Below, piece after piece: positions 27,318-35,297 of a stretch of DNA of 64,000 nt. Both the position numbers and the translations under genes were made by a program. The DNA is taken from positions 831,501-895,500 of the forward strand of contig NZ_CP150637.1 in the NCBI RefSeq assembly GCF_038500265.1. The letters are read 5' to 3'. Origin of the DNA: Ignatzschineria larvae DSM 13226 (GTDB taxonomy: Bacteria; Pseudomonadota; Gammaproteobacteria; Cardiobacteriales; Wohlfahrtiimonadaceae). Every line of letters begins with the position of its first letter. Position 1 is the first letter of the stretch. A model generated the notes under the pieces. That model had not been told where the DNA came from. It ran no database searches and worked only from the letters and a program-made list of their open reading frames with translations.

Positions 27318-28574
27318 ATGGCGATATATACACCTACTAAGCTTCCTAAAGTTCCATTGCTTGTCATTATTATTACATTAATGGGCGCATTTGGGCCGAT
27401 GTCGATTGATCTCTATTTACCGGCATTTCTACAAATTCAAGAGGGGTTAGCGACAACAGATGCGGAAGTCAAAAAGACGTTGACCTTTTTCTTGATCGGT
27501 CTATGTATCGGCATGATGTTTTATGGGCCACTGTCGGATAAATATGGCCGGCGGAATATTATCCTCTTTGGTGCGGTTGTCTACTCTTTGACGAGTATTG
27601 GGAGTACCTTGATCTCTTATGTAGAGAGTCTACAAGTATTACGCCTATTACAGGCGATAGGGGCTGGAGCTTGTATGGTTGTAGGGCGTGCGGTAATACG
27701 GGATGTTTTTAAAGGTAAACAGGTTGCGGTCATGATGTCAGTAGTGCAGGTCATTATGATGATTGCACCACTTTTAGCGCCTTTAGTTGGCGTTATGGTT
27801 CTGAAATTTTTTAATAACTGGCGTGCACTCTTTTGGGTATTGACGCTTTTTGGTTCTTTGGCATTCTTCTTAACTTTTTTCTTTTTACCTGAAACTTATA
27901 AAAAAGAAGATCGTCCTTACATCACGTTGAAAGGGACATTTTATAACTATTATTTGATTCTCAAAGATCGCCGCTCATTAGGTGCGATGCTTGGCTGTGC
28001 ATTGCCGGCAGGAATGGTATTTGCTTATGTCACCGGATCCTCTTATCTCTATCAAGGGACTTACGGTTTATCAGAATTTCAATTTAGCTTGCTCTTTGGC
28101 CTCAATATTGTCGGTGTGATCATTAGCGCATTTATGAATATCGTTTTACTTCGCCGATTTAATATTGCCGCATTGGCAATCTTTGGGCTCATTTGGATTA
28201 GTCTTGCCGGTATTTTAATGCTCTTAATTGGTGACCGCTCATTGTGGGGATTCTTCTTCTCCACCTTTATGCTCATGTGTGTGTCAGGGTTTATTGGGAA
28301 TAACATTATCTCGCAAATTATTGAGCTTAATTACAATCGTGCGGGCGCTGCAATGGCACTTAATTCTGCGACGCAATTCTTTGTCGGTGCTGTCGCAAGT
28401 TCTATTGTAATGAAAGATCAATCGATGCTCACAACCGTTATGGGTGTTTCAGGATTATTGGGTGCAATTGCTTATTTCTTCCTATTTCAACCCTGGAAAG
28501 AGTTACCCAGTGCGAGTAGTGTGGATATTGCACAGGAGGATAAGATCACGCAAAAATCTGAGGTTGCTGATTAG
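27318..28574 (+). CDS. bcr: Bcr/CflA-family drug efflux MFS transporter
   Basis: Twelve-helix proton antiporter of the inner membrane, 418 residues. The family start FGPMSIDLYLPA and the MFS motif YGPLSDKYGRRNIILFG are present, followed by QAIGAGACMVVGRAVIRD. Members export bicyclomycin, chloramphenicol or sulfonamides; the substrate here is unknown. The gene is bracketed by two same-orientation copies of the dispersed repeat (27007 and 28600). Confidence 0.88.
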   Translation: MAIYTPTKLPKVPLLVIIITLMGAFGPMSIDLYLPAFLQIQEGLATTDAEVKKTLTFFLIGLCIGMMFYGPLSDKYGRRNIILFGAVVYSLTSIGSTLISYVESLQVLRLLQAIGAGACMVVGRAVIRDVFKGKQVAVMMSVVQVIMMIAPLLAPLVGVMVLKFFNNWRALFWVLTLFGSLAFFLTFFFLPETYKKEDRPYITLKGTFYNYYLILKDRRSLGAMLGCALPAGMVFAYVTGSSYLYQGTYGLSEFQFSLLFGLNIVGVIISAFMNIVLLRRFNIAALAIFGLIWISLAGILMLLIGDRSLWGFFFSTFMLMCVSGFIGNNIISQIIELNYNRAGAAMALNSATQFFVGAVASSIVMKDQSMLTTVMGVSGLLGAIAYFFLFQPWKELPSASSVDIAQEDKITQKSEVAD

Positions 28575-28599
28575 ATTCGTAATGAGAACTCAAGGGTAC

Positions 28600-28772
28600 T
28601 ATAGTAAATTTGGTTTAAGAAAAATGGTTTTTCAGCAGCTATTGTGGGATTTCAAAAGACATAAAAGCGTACTAAACAACACTTGCAAGATGCCGGATAG
28701 AACATTTTCCTTATTTATTACAACCGATGCGCCGGCATTTAAATACGCTTATTTTGAATCGATCGTACGATA
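28600..28772 (+). repeat. Dispersed MITE-like repeat, copy C
   Basis: 173-bp copy with the best-preserved left end, TATAGTAAATTTGGTTTAAG, and a right end ATCGATCGTACGATA. Same orientation as copy B, on the other side of bcr. Confidence 0.85.
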
Positions 28773-28800
28773 AAAGCGAGAGCATTAAAAAATGGGTATT

Positions 28801-28832
28801 AAAAAACGCATTTCACAGCTGAAATGCGTTTT
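28801..28832. terminator. Bidirectional terminator between bcr and dnaJ
   Basis: Long perfect stem AAAAACGCATTTCA / TGAAATGCGTTTTT with a 4-base loop and A/T tracts on both sides. It serves dnaJ on the minus strand and can also stop transcripts from bcr. Confidence 0.88.
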
Positions 28833-28910
28833 TAATATCGTTATCATTGTGTGTGAGAATGCCACCAATCTTTAAGGTGGCGTATCCACTTTTGTATCTT
28901 TTCGCTGGCG

Positions 28911-30071
28911 CTATTTACCCAAGTCTTCGAAAAATCGCTTAGCCTTGTCGAGCCAGCTATTTTGCTTAGGGGCGTGATTCTCCCCAAGCGTCTCTCCAAA
29001 TTTGCGTAGCATCTCCTTCTGATCACTACTGAGTTTAACGGGTGTTTCAACTTTGATAGTACAGTAAAGATCGCCCTGTATCCCTCCACGGACAGGTTTC
29101 ACGCCTTTGCCACGTAATCTGAAAGTTCTATCAGTTTGTGTTTCCGCAGGGATTTTGAGATTCACTCGACCATCTAAGGTGGGTACTTCAATCTCACCAC
29201 CGAGAGCTGCTGTTGTAAAACTCACAGGCACTTCACAGTATAGGTTCTCATTTTCACGGGTGAAGATCGCATGTTTTTTCACGCGAATTTGCACATATAA
29301 ATCCCCGTTAGGTCCGCCGTTTTCACCGGCTTCCCCCTCACCCGATAGACGAATACGATCACCGGTATCCACACCCGCAGGTACTTTGACTTCGAGAGTT
29401 TTATTTTTCTTCACATTACCGGTACCATGACAATGTTTACATGGATTGGTGATTTTCTTACCACGACCATGACAGTCGGGGCAGGTCTGCTGTACAGAGA
29501 AGAACCCTTGAGATACTCTCACTTGACCAGCGCCATGACAAGTTGGGCAGGTAACAGGTTCTGAGCCTTCCGCAGCGCCTGTACCATTACAGTAGTGACA
29601 GTGAACTGTTGTAGGAACTGTAATACGAGTAGTGGTACCAAATACCGCCTCTTCAAGAGTGATGTCGAGTTGATAGCCAATATCATCTCCACGGTAAGCC
29701 CGAGGGCCACTACTTGCGCCGCCACCACGACCACCGCCGAAGAAGTCACCAAAGATATCACTAAAGCCACCATTACCGCCAAAGATATCTTCGAAGCCAC
29801 CAAATCCACCTTGTCCGCCACCGCCAAATCCGCCGGCTTGGCCATTAACACCGGCATGACCAAAACGGTCATAAGCAGCCTTTTTCTCTTCATCTGAGAG
29901 TACTTCGTACGCTTTTTGTACTTCTTTGAATTTCTCTTCTGCCGCTTCTTTATCATCGGCATTACGATCTGGGTGATATTTTCCCGCTAACCGTCTGTAA
30001 GCTTTACGAATTTCATCTTGTGTTGCTGTTTTAGAAACACCTAATACTTCGTAATAATCCCGTTCTGCCAT
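28911..30071 (-). CDS. dnaJ: Chaperone DnaJ
   Basis: Type I Hsp40 co-chaperone of DnaK, 386 residues. J domain with HPD ([12 protein letters not shown]), a Gly/Phe-rich linker (about 75-125), and four zinc-binding CxxCxGxG repeats: [24 protein letters not shown] and CKHCHGTG. C-terminal substrate-binding domains are intact. It lies downstream of dnaK with a 326-base gap, larger than is usual for a dnaK-dnaJ operon, and that gap holds its own promoter candidate. Confidence 0.97.
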   Translation of the reverse strand: MAERDYYEVLGVSKTATQDEIRKAYRRLAGKYHPDRNADDKEAAEEKFKEVQKAYEVLSDEEKKAAYDRFGHAGVNGQAGGFGGGGQGGFGGFEDIFGGNGGFSDIFGDFFGGGRGGGASSGPRAYRGDDIGYQLDITLEEAVFGTTTRITVPTTVHCHYCNGTGAAEGSEPVTCPTCHGAGQVRVSQGFFSVQQTCPDCHGRGKKITNPCKHCHGTGNVKKNKTLEVKVPAGVDTGDRIRLSGEGEAGENGGPNGDLYVQIRVKKHAIFTRENENLYCEVPVSFTTAALGGEIEVPTLDGRVNLKIPAETQTDRTFRLRGKGVKPVRGGIQGDLYCTIKVETPVKLSSDQKEMLRKFGETLGENHAPKQNSWLDKAKRFFEDLGK

Positions 30072-30289
30072 AAATGCTTGTCCTTACTTTTTGATATTAT
30101 CTAAATGTTTTTAAATTTTGTTTGAATGTTATCAGAATATCGTTGAAATATTGTGAATTTATTACTTATGTATTACCTATGTAATACTTATCTGCAATGA
30201 TAGCGCTATAGCGTTATAAATAGCGTTCAATATCAAAACTATTTATCGATAGAAATTTAGGGTTGTAACCTTTTATGAGGTTCAAATTT

Positions 30290-30318
30290 TATAAACGTTC
30301 TATTGATAAAGGGTTTCA
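30290..30318 (-). promoter_or_regulatory. Candidate dnaJ promoter
   Basis: Minus-strand TTGAAA (30318-30313), 17 bases, TTTATA (30295-30290). The TTGAAA is part of CTTGAAA, a heat-shock -35, but the matching CCCCAT -10 is absent. The call rests on spacing alone. Confidence 0.4.
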
Positions 30319-30344
30319 AGATTATTGTATTGTGATCTGTAAAA

Positions 30345-30371
30345 TAGGATACCCCGTTAAGAGGTATCCTA
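30345..30371 (-). terminator. Weak terminator after dnaK
   Basis: TAGGATACC (minus strand, 30371-30363), 9-base loop, GGTATCCTATTTTA. Good stem but short T run, so some read-through into dnaJ is likely. Confidence 0.55.
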
Positions 30372-30397
30372 CTATTAGCTATTACAAGTGTTAAACC

Positions 30398-32314
30398 TTA
30401 TTGGTTTTTCTTGTCATCTTTAACTTCTTCAAACTCAGCATCGACAACATTTTCATCTTTTGCATCGCCTGCTTCTGCGCTAGCTGCATCACCTTGTTCT
30501 GCATACGCTTTTTGTGCTAATGCGCCAGCAAGTTCAGTGAGTTTTTCAGTTTTGCCTTTGATATCATCAAGGTCACTACCTTTGACTGCCACTTTAAGTT
30601 CTTCTATTGCAGCTTCAATGGCTGTTTTTTCTGATTCATCCACTTTATCTGCTAAATCTTTAATTGATTTTTCAGAAGCATGGATCATCTGTTCTGCCAT
30701 ATTACGTGCTGAAACAAGCTCTTGGAATTTCTTATCTTCTTCCGCATGTTTCTCAGCATCTTTCACCATTTTTTCGATATCAGCTTCTGATAAGCCTGAG
30801 TTAGAGCGGATTTGGATAGATTGCTCTTTGCCGGTTGCTTTATCTTTTGCCGAAACATTCATAATACCGTCAGAGTCGATATCGAATGTCACTTCGATTT
30901 GTGGTGTGCCACGTGGTGCTGGTGGAATATCAGAAAGATCAAACTGACCTAAAGAGTGGTTTTCTGATGCTTGAGGACGCTCACCTTGTAATACATGGAT
31001 TGTTACCGCAGGCTGATTGTCTTGTGCTGTAGAGAAGACTTGGCTTGCTTTAGTAGGAATCGTTGTATTTTTCTCAATGAGTTTTGTCATCACGCCACCC
31101 ATGGTTTCAATACCAAGTGATAGCGGTGTGACATCAAGAAGAAGAACATCTTTAACATCTCCGCCTAATACACCACCTTGAACAGCCGCACCAGATGCTA
31201 CTGCTTCATCAGGGTTAACATCGTGACGTGGCTCTTTACCAAAGAACTCTTTTACTTTCTCTTGTACTTTAGGCATACGAGTTTGACCACCGACTAAGAT
31301 GACTTCATCGATTTGTCCCGCTGATAAACCTGCATCTTTAAGTGCGATACGGCAAGGCTCTAAAGTACGCTCAACTAAATCTTCAGTTAATGCTTCTAAT
31401 TTAGCACGTGTCATCTTGATATTAAGATGTTTAGGGCCTGTGTTGTCTGCTGTGATGTAAGGTAAGTTGATCTCTGTTTGCTGTGCGGAAGAGAGTTCAA
31501 TTTTCGCTTTTTCACCGGCATCTTTAAGACGTTGTAATGCTAATGGATCATTTTGTAAGTCAATGCCTGACTCTTTTTTGAATTCTTCAACAAGGTAGTT
31601 AATAACTGCATTATCGAAGTCCTCACCACCTAGGAATGTATCTCCATTAGTAGAAAGTACTTCAAATTGTTTGTCACCATCAAAGTCTGCAATCTCAATA
31701 ATAGAGATATCGAATGTACCACCACCTAAGTCGAATACTGCAACTTTTTTCTCGCCTTTAGTATCTTTATCAAGACCATATGCAAGAGCTGCTGCTGTAG
31801 GTTCGTTGATGATACGTTTTACATCAAGACCTGCGATACGACCTGCATCTTTAGTCGCTTGACGCTGTGCATCATTGAAGTACGCCGGTACTGTGATAAC
31901 TGCTTCAGTCACTTTTTCGCCAAGATATTTTTCAGCAGTCTCTTTCATTTTCATAAGGACACGTGCTGACACTTCTGGCGGTGCCATTTTTTGGTTATCT
32001 AATACTTCAACCCAAGCATCCCCATTGTCTGCTTTGATGATAGAGAAAGGAACGATCTCTCGATCTTTTTGTACTTCAGCATCATCAAAACGGCGACCAA
32101 TGAGTCGTTTGATTGCATAAAGTGTATTTTTAGGGTTGGTGATTGCCTGACGTTTCGCAGGTTCACCGGTTAATACTTCATCAGGTGTGTAAGCAACGAT
32201 TGAAGGGGTTGTGCGATCGCCTTCGGCGTTTTCAATAACGCGAACTTTGTCGCCTTCCATTACCGCAACACATGAGTTAGTTGTACCTAAGTCAATACCA
32301 ATAATTTTAGCCAT
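30398..32314 (-). CDS. dnaK: Chaperone DnaK (Hsp70)
   Basis: ATP-dependent chaperone, 638 residues. Starts [19 protein letters not shown] with the phosphate-1 loop; [10 protein letters not shown]-type phosphate-2 loop ([14 protein letters not shown]) and the adenosine motif [13 protein letters not shown] follow; [17 protein letters not shown] precedes the substrate-binding domain and an acidic tail ends in [17 protein letters not shown] lies upstream. grpE is not in the window. Confidence 0.97.
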   Translation of the reverse strand: MAKIIGIDLGTTNSCVAVMEGDKVRVIENAEGDRTTPSIVAYTPDEVLTGEPAKRQAITNPKNTLYAIKRLIGRRFDDAEVQKDREIVPFSIIKADNGDAWVEVLDNQKMAPPEVSARVLMKMKETAEKYLGEKVTEAVITVPAYFNDAQRQATKDAGRIAGLDVKRIINEPTAAALAYGLDKDTKGEKKVAVFDLGGGTFDISIIEIADFDGDKQFEVLSTNGDTFLGGEDFDNAVINYLVEEFKKESGIDLQNDPLALQRLKDAGEKAKIELSSAQQTEINLPYITADNTGPKHLNIKMTRAKLEALTEDLVERTLEPCRIALKDAGLSAGQIDEVILVGGQTRMPKVQEKVKEFFGKEPRHDVNPDEAVASGAAVQGGVLGGDVKDVLLLDVTPLSLGIETMGGVMTKLIEKNTTIPTKASQVFSTAQDNQPAVTIHVLQGERPQASENHSLGQFDLSDIPPAPRGTPQIEVTFDIDSDGIMNVSAKDKATGKEQSIQIRSNSGLSEADIEKMVKDAEKHAEEDKKFQELVSARNMAEQMIHASEKSIKDLADKVDESEKTAIEAAIEELKVAVKGSDLDDIKGKTEKLTELAGALAQKAYAEQGDAASAEAGDAKDENVVDAEFEEVKDDKKNQ

Positions 32315-32872
32315 TATTCTATTTCCTTTTTATTAAGTTTATACTTGAATTACACGATCAATAATCAGAGTAAATCGAGTAATAATCTGCTTCAAATTGA
32401 TGTTTAAATATACTTTTGAATGAATATGTTTAATATTAAAACTTGTTGGGCCGAACTGCAGTTTTGAATGAATAGGATAATCATTATTTATTATCTGCTT
32501 ATAAGTTTGTCTTCCCGTTTCTGAATACAATATGGGAACGATTTTTGAGACTTCAAGGGATTTATTCAAAAAAATGCAAAAAAATTGAAAAACCGTAGTC
32601 TTACTGTACACATTGAGGTAAATCTTCTTGAATTCACCTTATTTCCTCTAAACGAAATCAGATAATGAACAAAGTAATGAACGTGGTAATGATTATCTGA
32701 TAATCACTCACACTGTAAGTCAGCCTATATTGAACGATTGGTAATATGTAGCTAGAAAATAGAAATTCAAGTCACTATATTGCTTAAAGAAAATGCAATA
32801 AAGAAAATGCAATAAAGAAAGCACAACAAGACTGTTATGCTTATCAGATGATATTTTGAGAATTGATACTTG
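32315..32872. other. dnaK leader and intergenic region
   Basis: Holds the heat-shock promoter at 32529-32557 and therefore a roughly 200-base 5' leader before dnaK. Further right, 32786-32813 contains two exact copies of the 14-mer AAAGAAAATGCAAT and the start of a third. No gene is supported. Confidence 0.5.
32529..32557 (-). promoter_or_regulatory. Sigma-32 (RpoH) heat-shock promoter of dnaK
   Basis: Minus-strand CTTGAAG (32557-32551), a 14-base spacer and CCCATATT (32536-32529) match the RpoH consensus CTTGAAA-N13/14-CCCATAT closely. It lies about 215 bases before the dnaK start, giving a long leader. Confidence 0.75.
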
Positions 32873-33640
32873 CTATTCTCGAGCGCCAAATATATCGCTA
32901 CCCACGCGAAGCAGTGTTGAGCCTTCTAATATTGCAAGCTCTAAGTCACCACTCATCCCCATTGATAAGGTTGTTGCATTGGTCGGAAGTAACCCTTGAG
33001 CGCGCATTTTTTCACTGAGTATTCGTAAGTCAGCAAATCCTTGTCGAATCAGTTTTTCATCTTCGGTCTGTAGACCTATGGTCATTAATCCTTCTATTTT
33101 CAGGGTTGAGAAAGAAGCAATATCCTCTAAAAATTGCGGTAATTCATCAGGTAAAACCCCTTGTTTATTAGGATCAAGACTGCTATTGACCTGGATAAGA
33201 ATCCTTTGTTGTAGATGATGTTCAGATGCATATTGATGGATTCTTCGTGCAATCCGCAAGCGATCGACACTTTGGATGCAATCGGCAAGTTTAGTGACTT
33301 CATTGACTTTGTTGCCTTGTAAAGCGCCAATAAAATGTGTTTCTCGAGGTGTAATATAAGAAATCGCCTCAGCAGAGATTGACTGCTGAGTGATGTCACC
33401 TGTCTCTTTATTAGATGCCGATATTAAAAAGGGTGCTTTTTCAACCAACTCTTGTGCGCGGTTTTCACCAATCAAACCATACCCCAAACGAAGGACTTCG
33501 TTAATCACTTCTGGTGTTTGAGTTTTAGTGGCTAATAATAGGGTGATATCGGCCGGCGATCGTGATGCTTTATGGGCTGCTTCTACAATGCGCGCATTAA
33601 TTTTCTCTAAATTCTTATATAATTGTTCTCGGGTTATCAC
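32873..33640 (-). CDS. yggS: YggS-family pyridoxal-phosphate homeostasis protein
   Basis: PLP-binding single-domain TIM-barrel protein (255 residues, slightly longer than the usual 230) that buffers cellular PLP and affects amino-acid metabolism. The PLP lysine is in LLLATKTQTPE; IGENRAQELVEK, HFIGALQGNKVNEV and LSMGMSGDLELAI are the family signatures. An insertion near 70-90 (SNKETGDITQQS) accounts for the extra length. It follows the response-regulator gene on the same strand with a 75-base gap. Confidence 0.92.
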   Translation of the reverse strand: MITREQLYKNLEKINARIVEAAHKASRSPADITLLLATKTQTPEVINEVLRLGYGLIGENRAQELVEKAPFLISASNKETGDITQQSISAEAISYITPRETHFIGALQGNKVNEVTKLADCIQSVDRLRIARRIHQYASEHHLQQRILIQVNSSLDPNKQGVLPDELPQFLEDIASFSTLKIEGLMTIGLQTEDEKLIRQGFADLRILSEKMRAQGLLPTNATTLSMGMSGDLELAILEGSTLLRVGSDIFGARE

Positions 33641-33715
33641 AGGTAAAATATCCTCAATTTCCGAATGGACAATGAATATTGCTCAATCAATATCTAGTGC
33701 TTAGTCAATCTCTGA

Positions 33716-35095
33716 TTAGTAGCCTTTTTTAGGATCGATATCTAACGACTTGAGTTTTCGATAGAGATTAGTCCGTTCCATGCCGACAAGCTCCGCAAGA
33801 TTGGCAATATTGCCTTCTGATCGTTCATATTGCGCAATAAGATAAGCGCGTTCAAACTGTTCGCGTGCTTCTCGTAAGGGTAGGTGTAGAAGTAGGTGGT
33901 CGGTCGAGGTAAAAGCGCTACTCTCTTCTAATTTATTATCTTGCTCTAAAGCTTGATTAACTTCATCTAAAGTCACTTCATCGCTTTTACCAAGGATCAA
34001 TAAGCGTTGAATAATATTTTTAAGGGTTAAATGATTGCCTTTCCAATAATGATTACGTAAGCGATTTTGCGCCGCAATTGAGAAATGCCGATAAGTGAGA
34101 TGTTTATCTTCTACAAAGTGATGAACATAGTAGTTGATCAATTCCGGTACATCTTCAGGATGATCAGCCAGCGATGGTATTTCAATCACCACAACATTGA
34201 TAAGGTGCCATAAACGCTCATCAAATTCGTCATTTTCCACGAGATTAAAGAGCGACGGTTGTGCTGAGAAAAGGTAGCGAATATTAGTAGGAACAATGGC
34301 ACCTGTTTGTGGGTGAGTATAGGATTTTGTCTCTAGTAAATCGTAGAGCAGTCTCTGTGCACGATCATCCGCTTGTTCAATATTGCTCACATATAGCGTG
34401 CCGCCATCGATAGACTGCAATAGTTTTGAGCGTTTATCCGCATTCTCGATAAGCTCTTTCATATCAGCAAGGGTAAGAGAATTAAAACTGAGTTCAAAGA
34501 ATGGCGCTGTTTTACGATGTGATTGGTGATGAATATAACTGGCAATACCGGCAACCTCTGAACCGAAAGTATGAATTAAGAGGATACTCGTTTCAGATCT
34601 AGCTGCTTCTTTAAGCTTTTGCCGTAGATGATTCATCATCGGGCTTCTACCGATAGGCTCAAAAGGCGGGATATCTAAAGGTTTAATCCCTTCTAGGGGG
34701 GTAGATACCGGCATTTCTTTGACTTCTTGCAATGTCTTTTCTACCACAAGTAGGAGTTTTGCTAGTGTTAATGGCTTTTCTAGAAAATCAGAAGCGCCGA
34801 GTTTAGTCGCTTCGATTGCATGTTCTAAAGTTCCATGCCCACTCATCATAATGACAGGGCAGTGTAAGTTATTATTCTCTTTCCATGATTGTAAAAGAGA
34901 GATCCCGTCGATATCAGGCATCCAAATATCGAGCAAAATAAGATCCGGCTCACGCTTTGCTTTGAGAGCCTTCGCTTCATTGCCATTATAGGCCATCGCT
35001 ACTTCATATCCTTCATCTTGCAGGATATCGCTGACAAGGTTACAGATATCTTTCTCATCATCTACGATTAATATGTAAGGTTTTTCCGATAGCAT
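33716..35095 (-). CDS. NtrX-like response regulator with degenerate AAA+ domain
   Basis: 459 residues. The receiver domain is normal, with the phospho-acceptor Asp56 in LILLDIWMPD and the conserved Lys in FLEKPLT. A Fis-type helix-turn-helix ends the protein (LAELVGMERTNLYRKLKSL). The central region should be a sigma-54-activating AAA+ ATPase, but Walker A reads HTFGSEVAGIA instead of GxxGxGKE and the GAFTGA sigma-54 loop is absent. It can probably bind DNA in response to phosphorylation but not remodel sigma-54 holoenzyme. No NtrY-like kinase is adjacent. Confidence 0.82.
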   Translation of the reverse strand: MLSEKPYILIVDDEKDICNLVSDILQDEGYEVAMAYNGNEAKALKAKREPDLILLDIWMPDIDGISLLQSWKENNNLHCPVIMMSGHGTLEHAIEATKLGASDFLEKPLTLAKLLLVVEKTLQEVKEMPVSTPLEGIKPLDIPPFEPIGRSPMMNHLRQKLKEAARSETSILLIHTFGSEVAGIASYIHHQSHRKTAPFFELSFNSLTLADMKELIENADKRSKLLQSIDGGTLYVSNIEQADDRAQRLLYDLLETKSYTHPQTGAIVPTNIRYLFSAQPSLFNLVENDEFDERLWHLINVVVIEIPSLADHPEDVPELINYYVHHFVEDKHLTYRHFSIAAQNRLRNHYWKGNHLTLKNIIQRLLILGKSDEVTLDEVNQALEQDNKLEESSAFTSTDHLLLHLPLREAREQFERAYLIAQYERSEGNIANLAELVGMERTNLYRKLKSLDIDPKKGY

Positions 35096-35252
35096 AGCAG
35101 TTACATCTCTCTTTATATTCAGATAAGGTTAATCCCTGATTAGCGCAATATGACATATAAAATTTATTTTCATTTCAATTTTGTGCCGATTTTATATGTA
35201 GTAGCGACTCTTCGTGATCAATACCTTATTATAGTGGTTGAGGTGGGCATAG

Positions 35253-35276
35253 AAAAAGGGGAGTCGAAACTCCCCC
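35253..35276 (-). terminator. Terminator after topA
   Basis: Minus-strand GGGGGAGT, TTCG loop, ACTCCCC followed by TTTTT: a compact intrinsic terminator 22 bases after the topA stop. Confidence 0.88.
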
Positions 35277-35297
35277 TTAGTATACCTAAAAAAGCGA

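Noticed and set aside
30411-30947. Long ORF of about 178 codons antisense to dnaK
   Set aside because: It is Ser-rich and mirrors the codon pattern of dnaK; no family resemblance and no ribosome site. Other antisense ORFs over dnaJ (29519-29962), topA (35311-35589) and aroC (23986-24351) are the same kind of shadow.
32339-32611. 90-codon minus-strand ORF in the dnaK leader
   Set aside because: It overlaps the heat-shock promoter and has no recognisable features.
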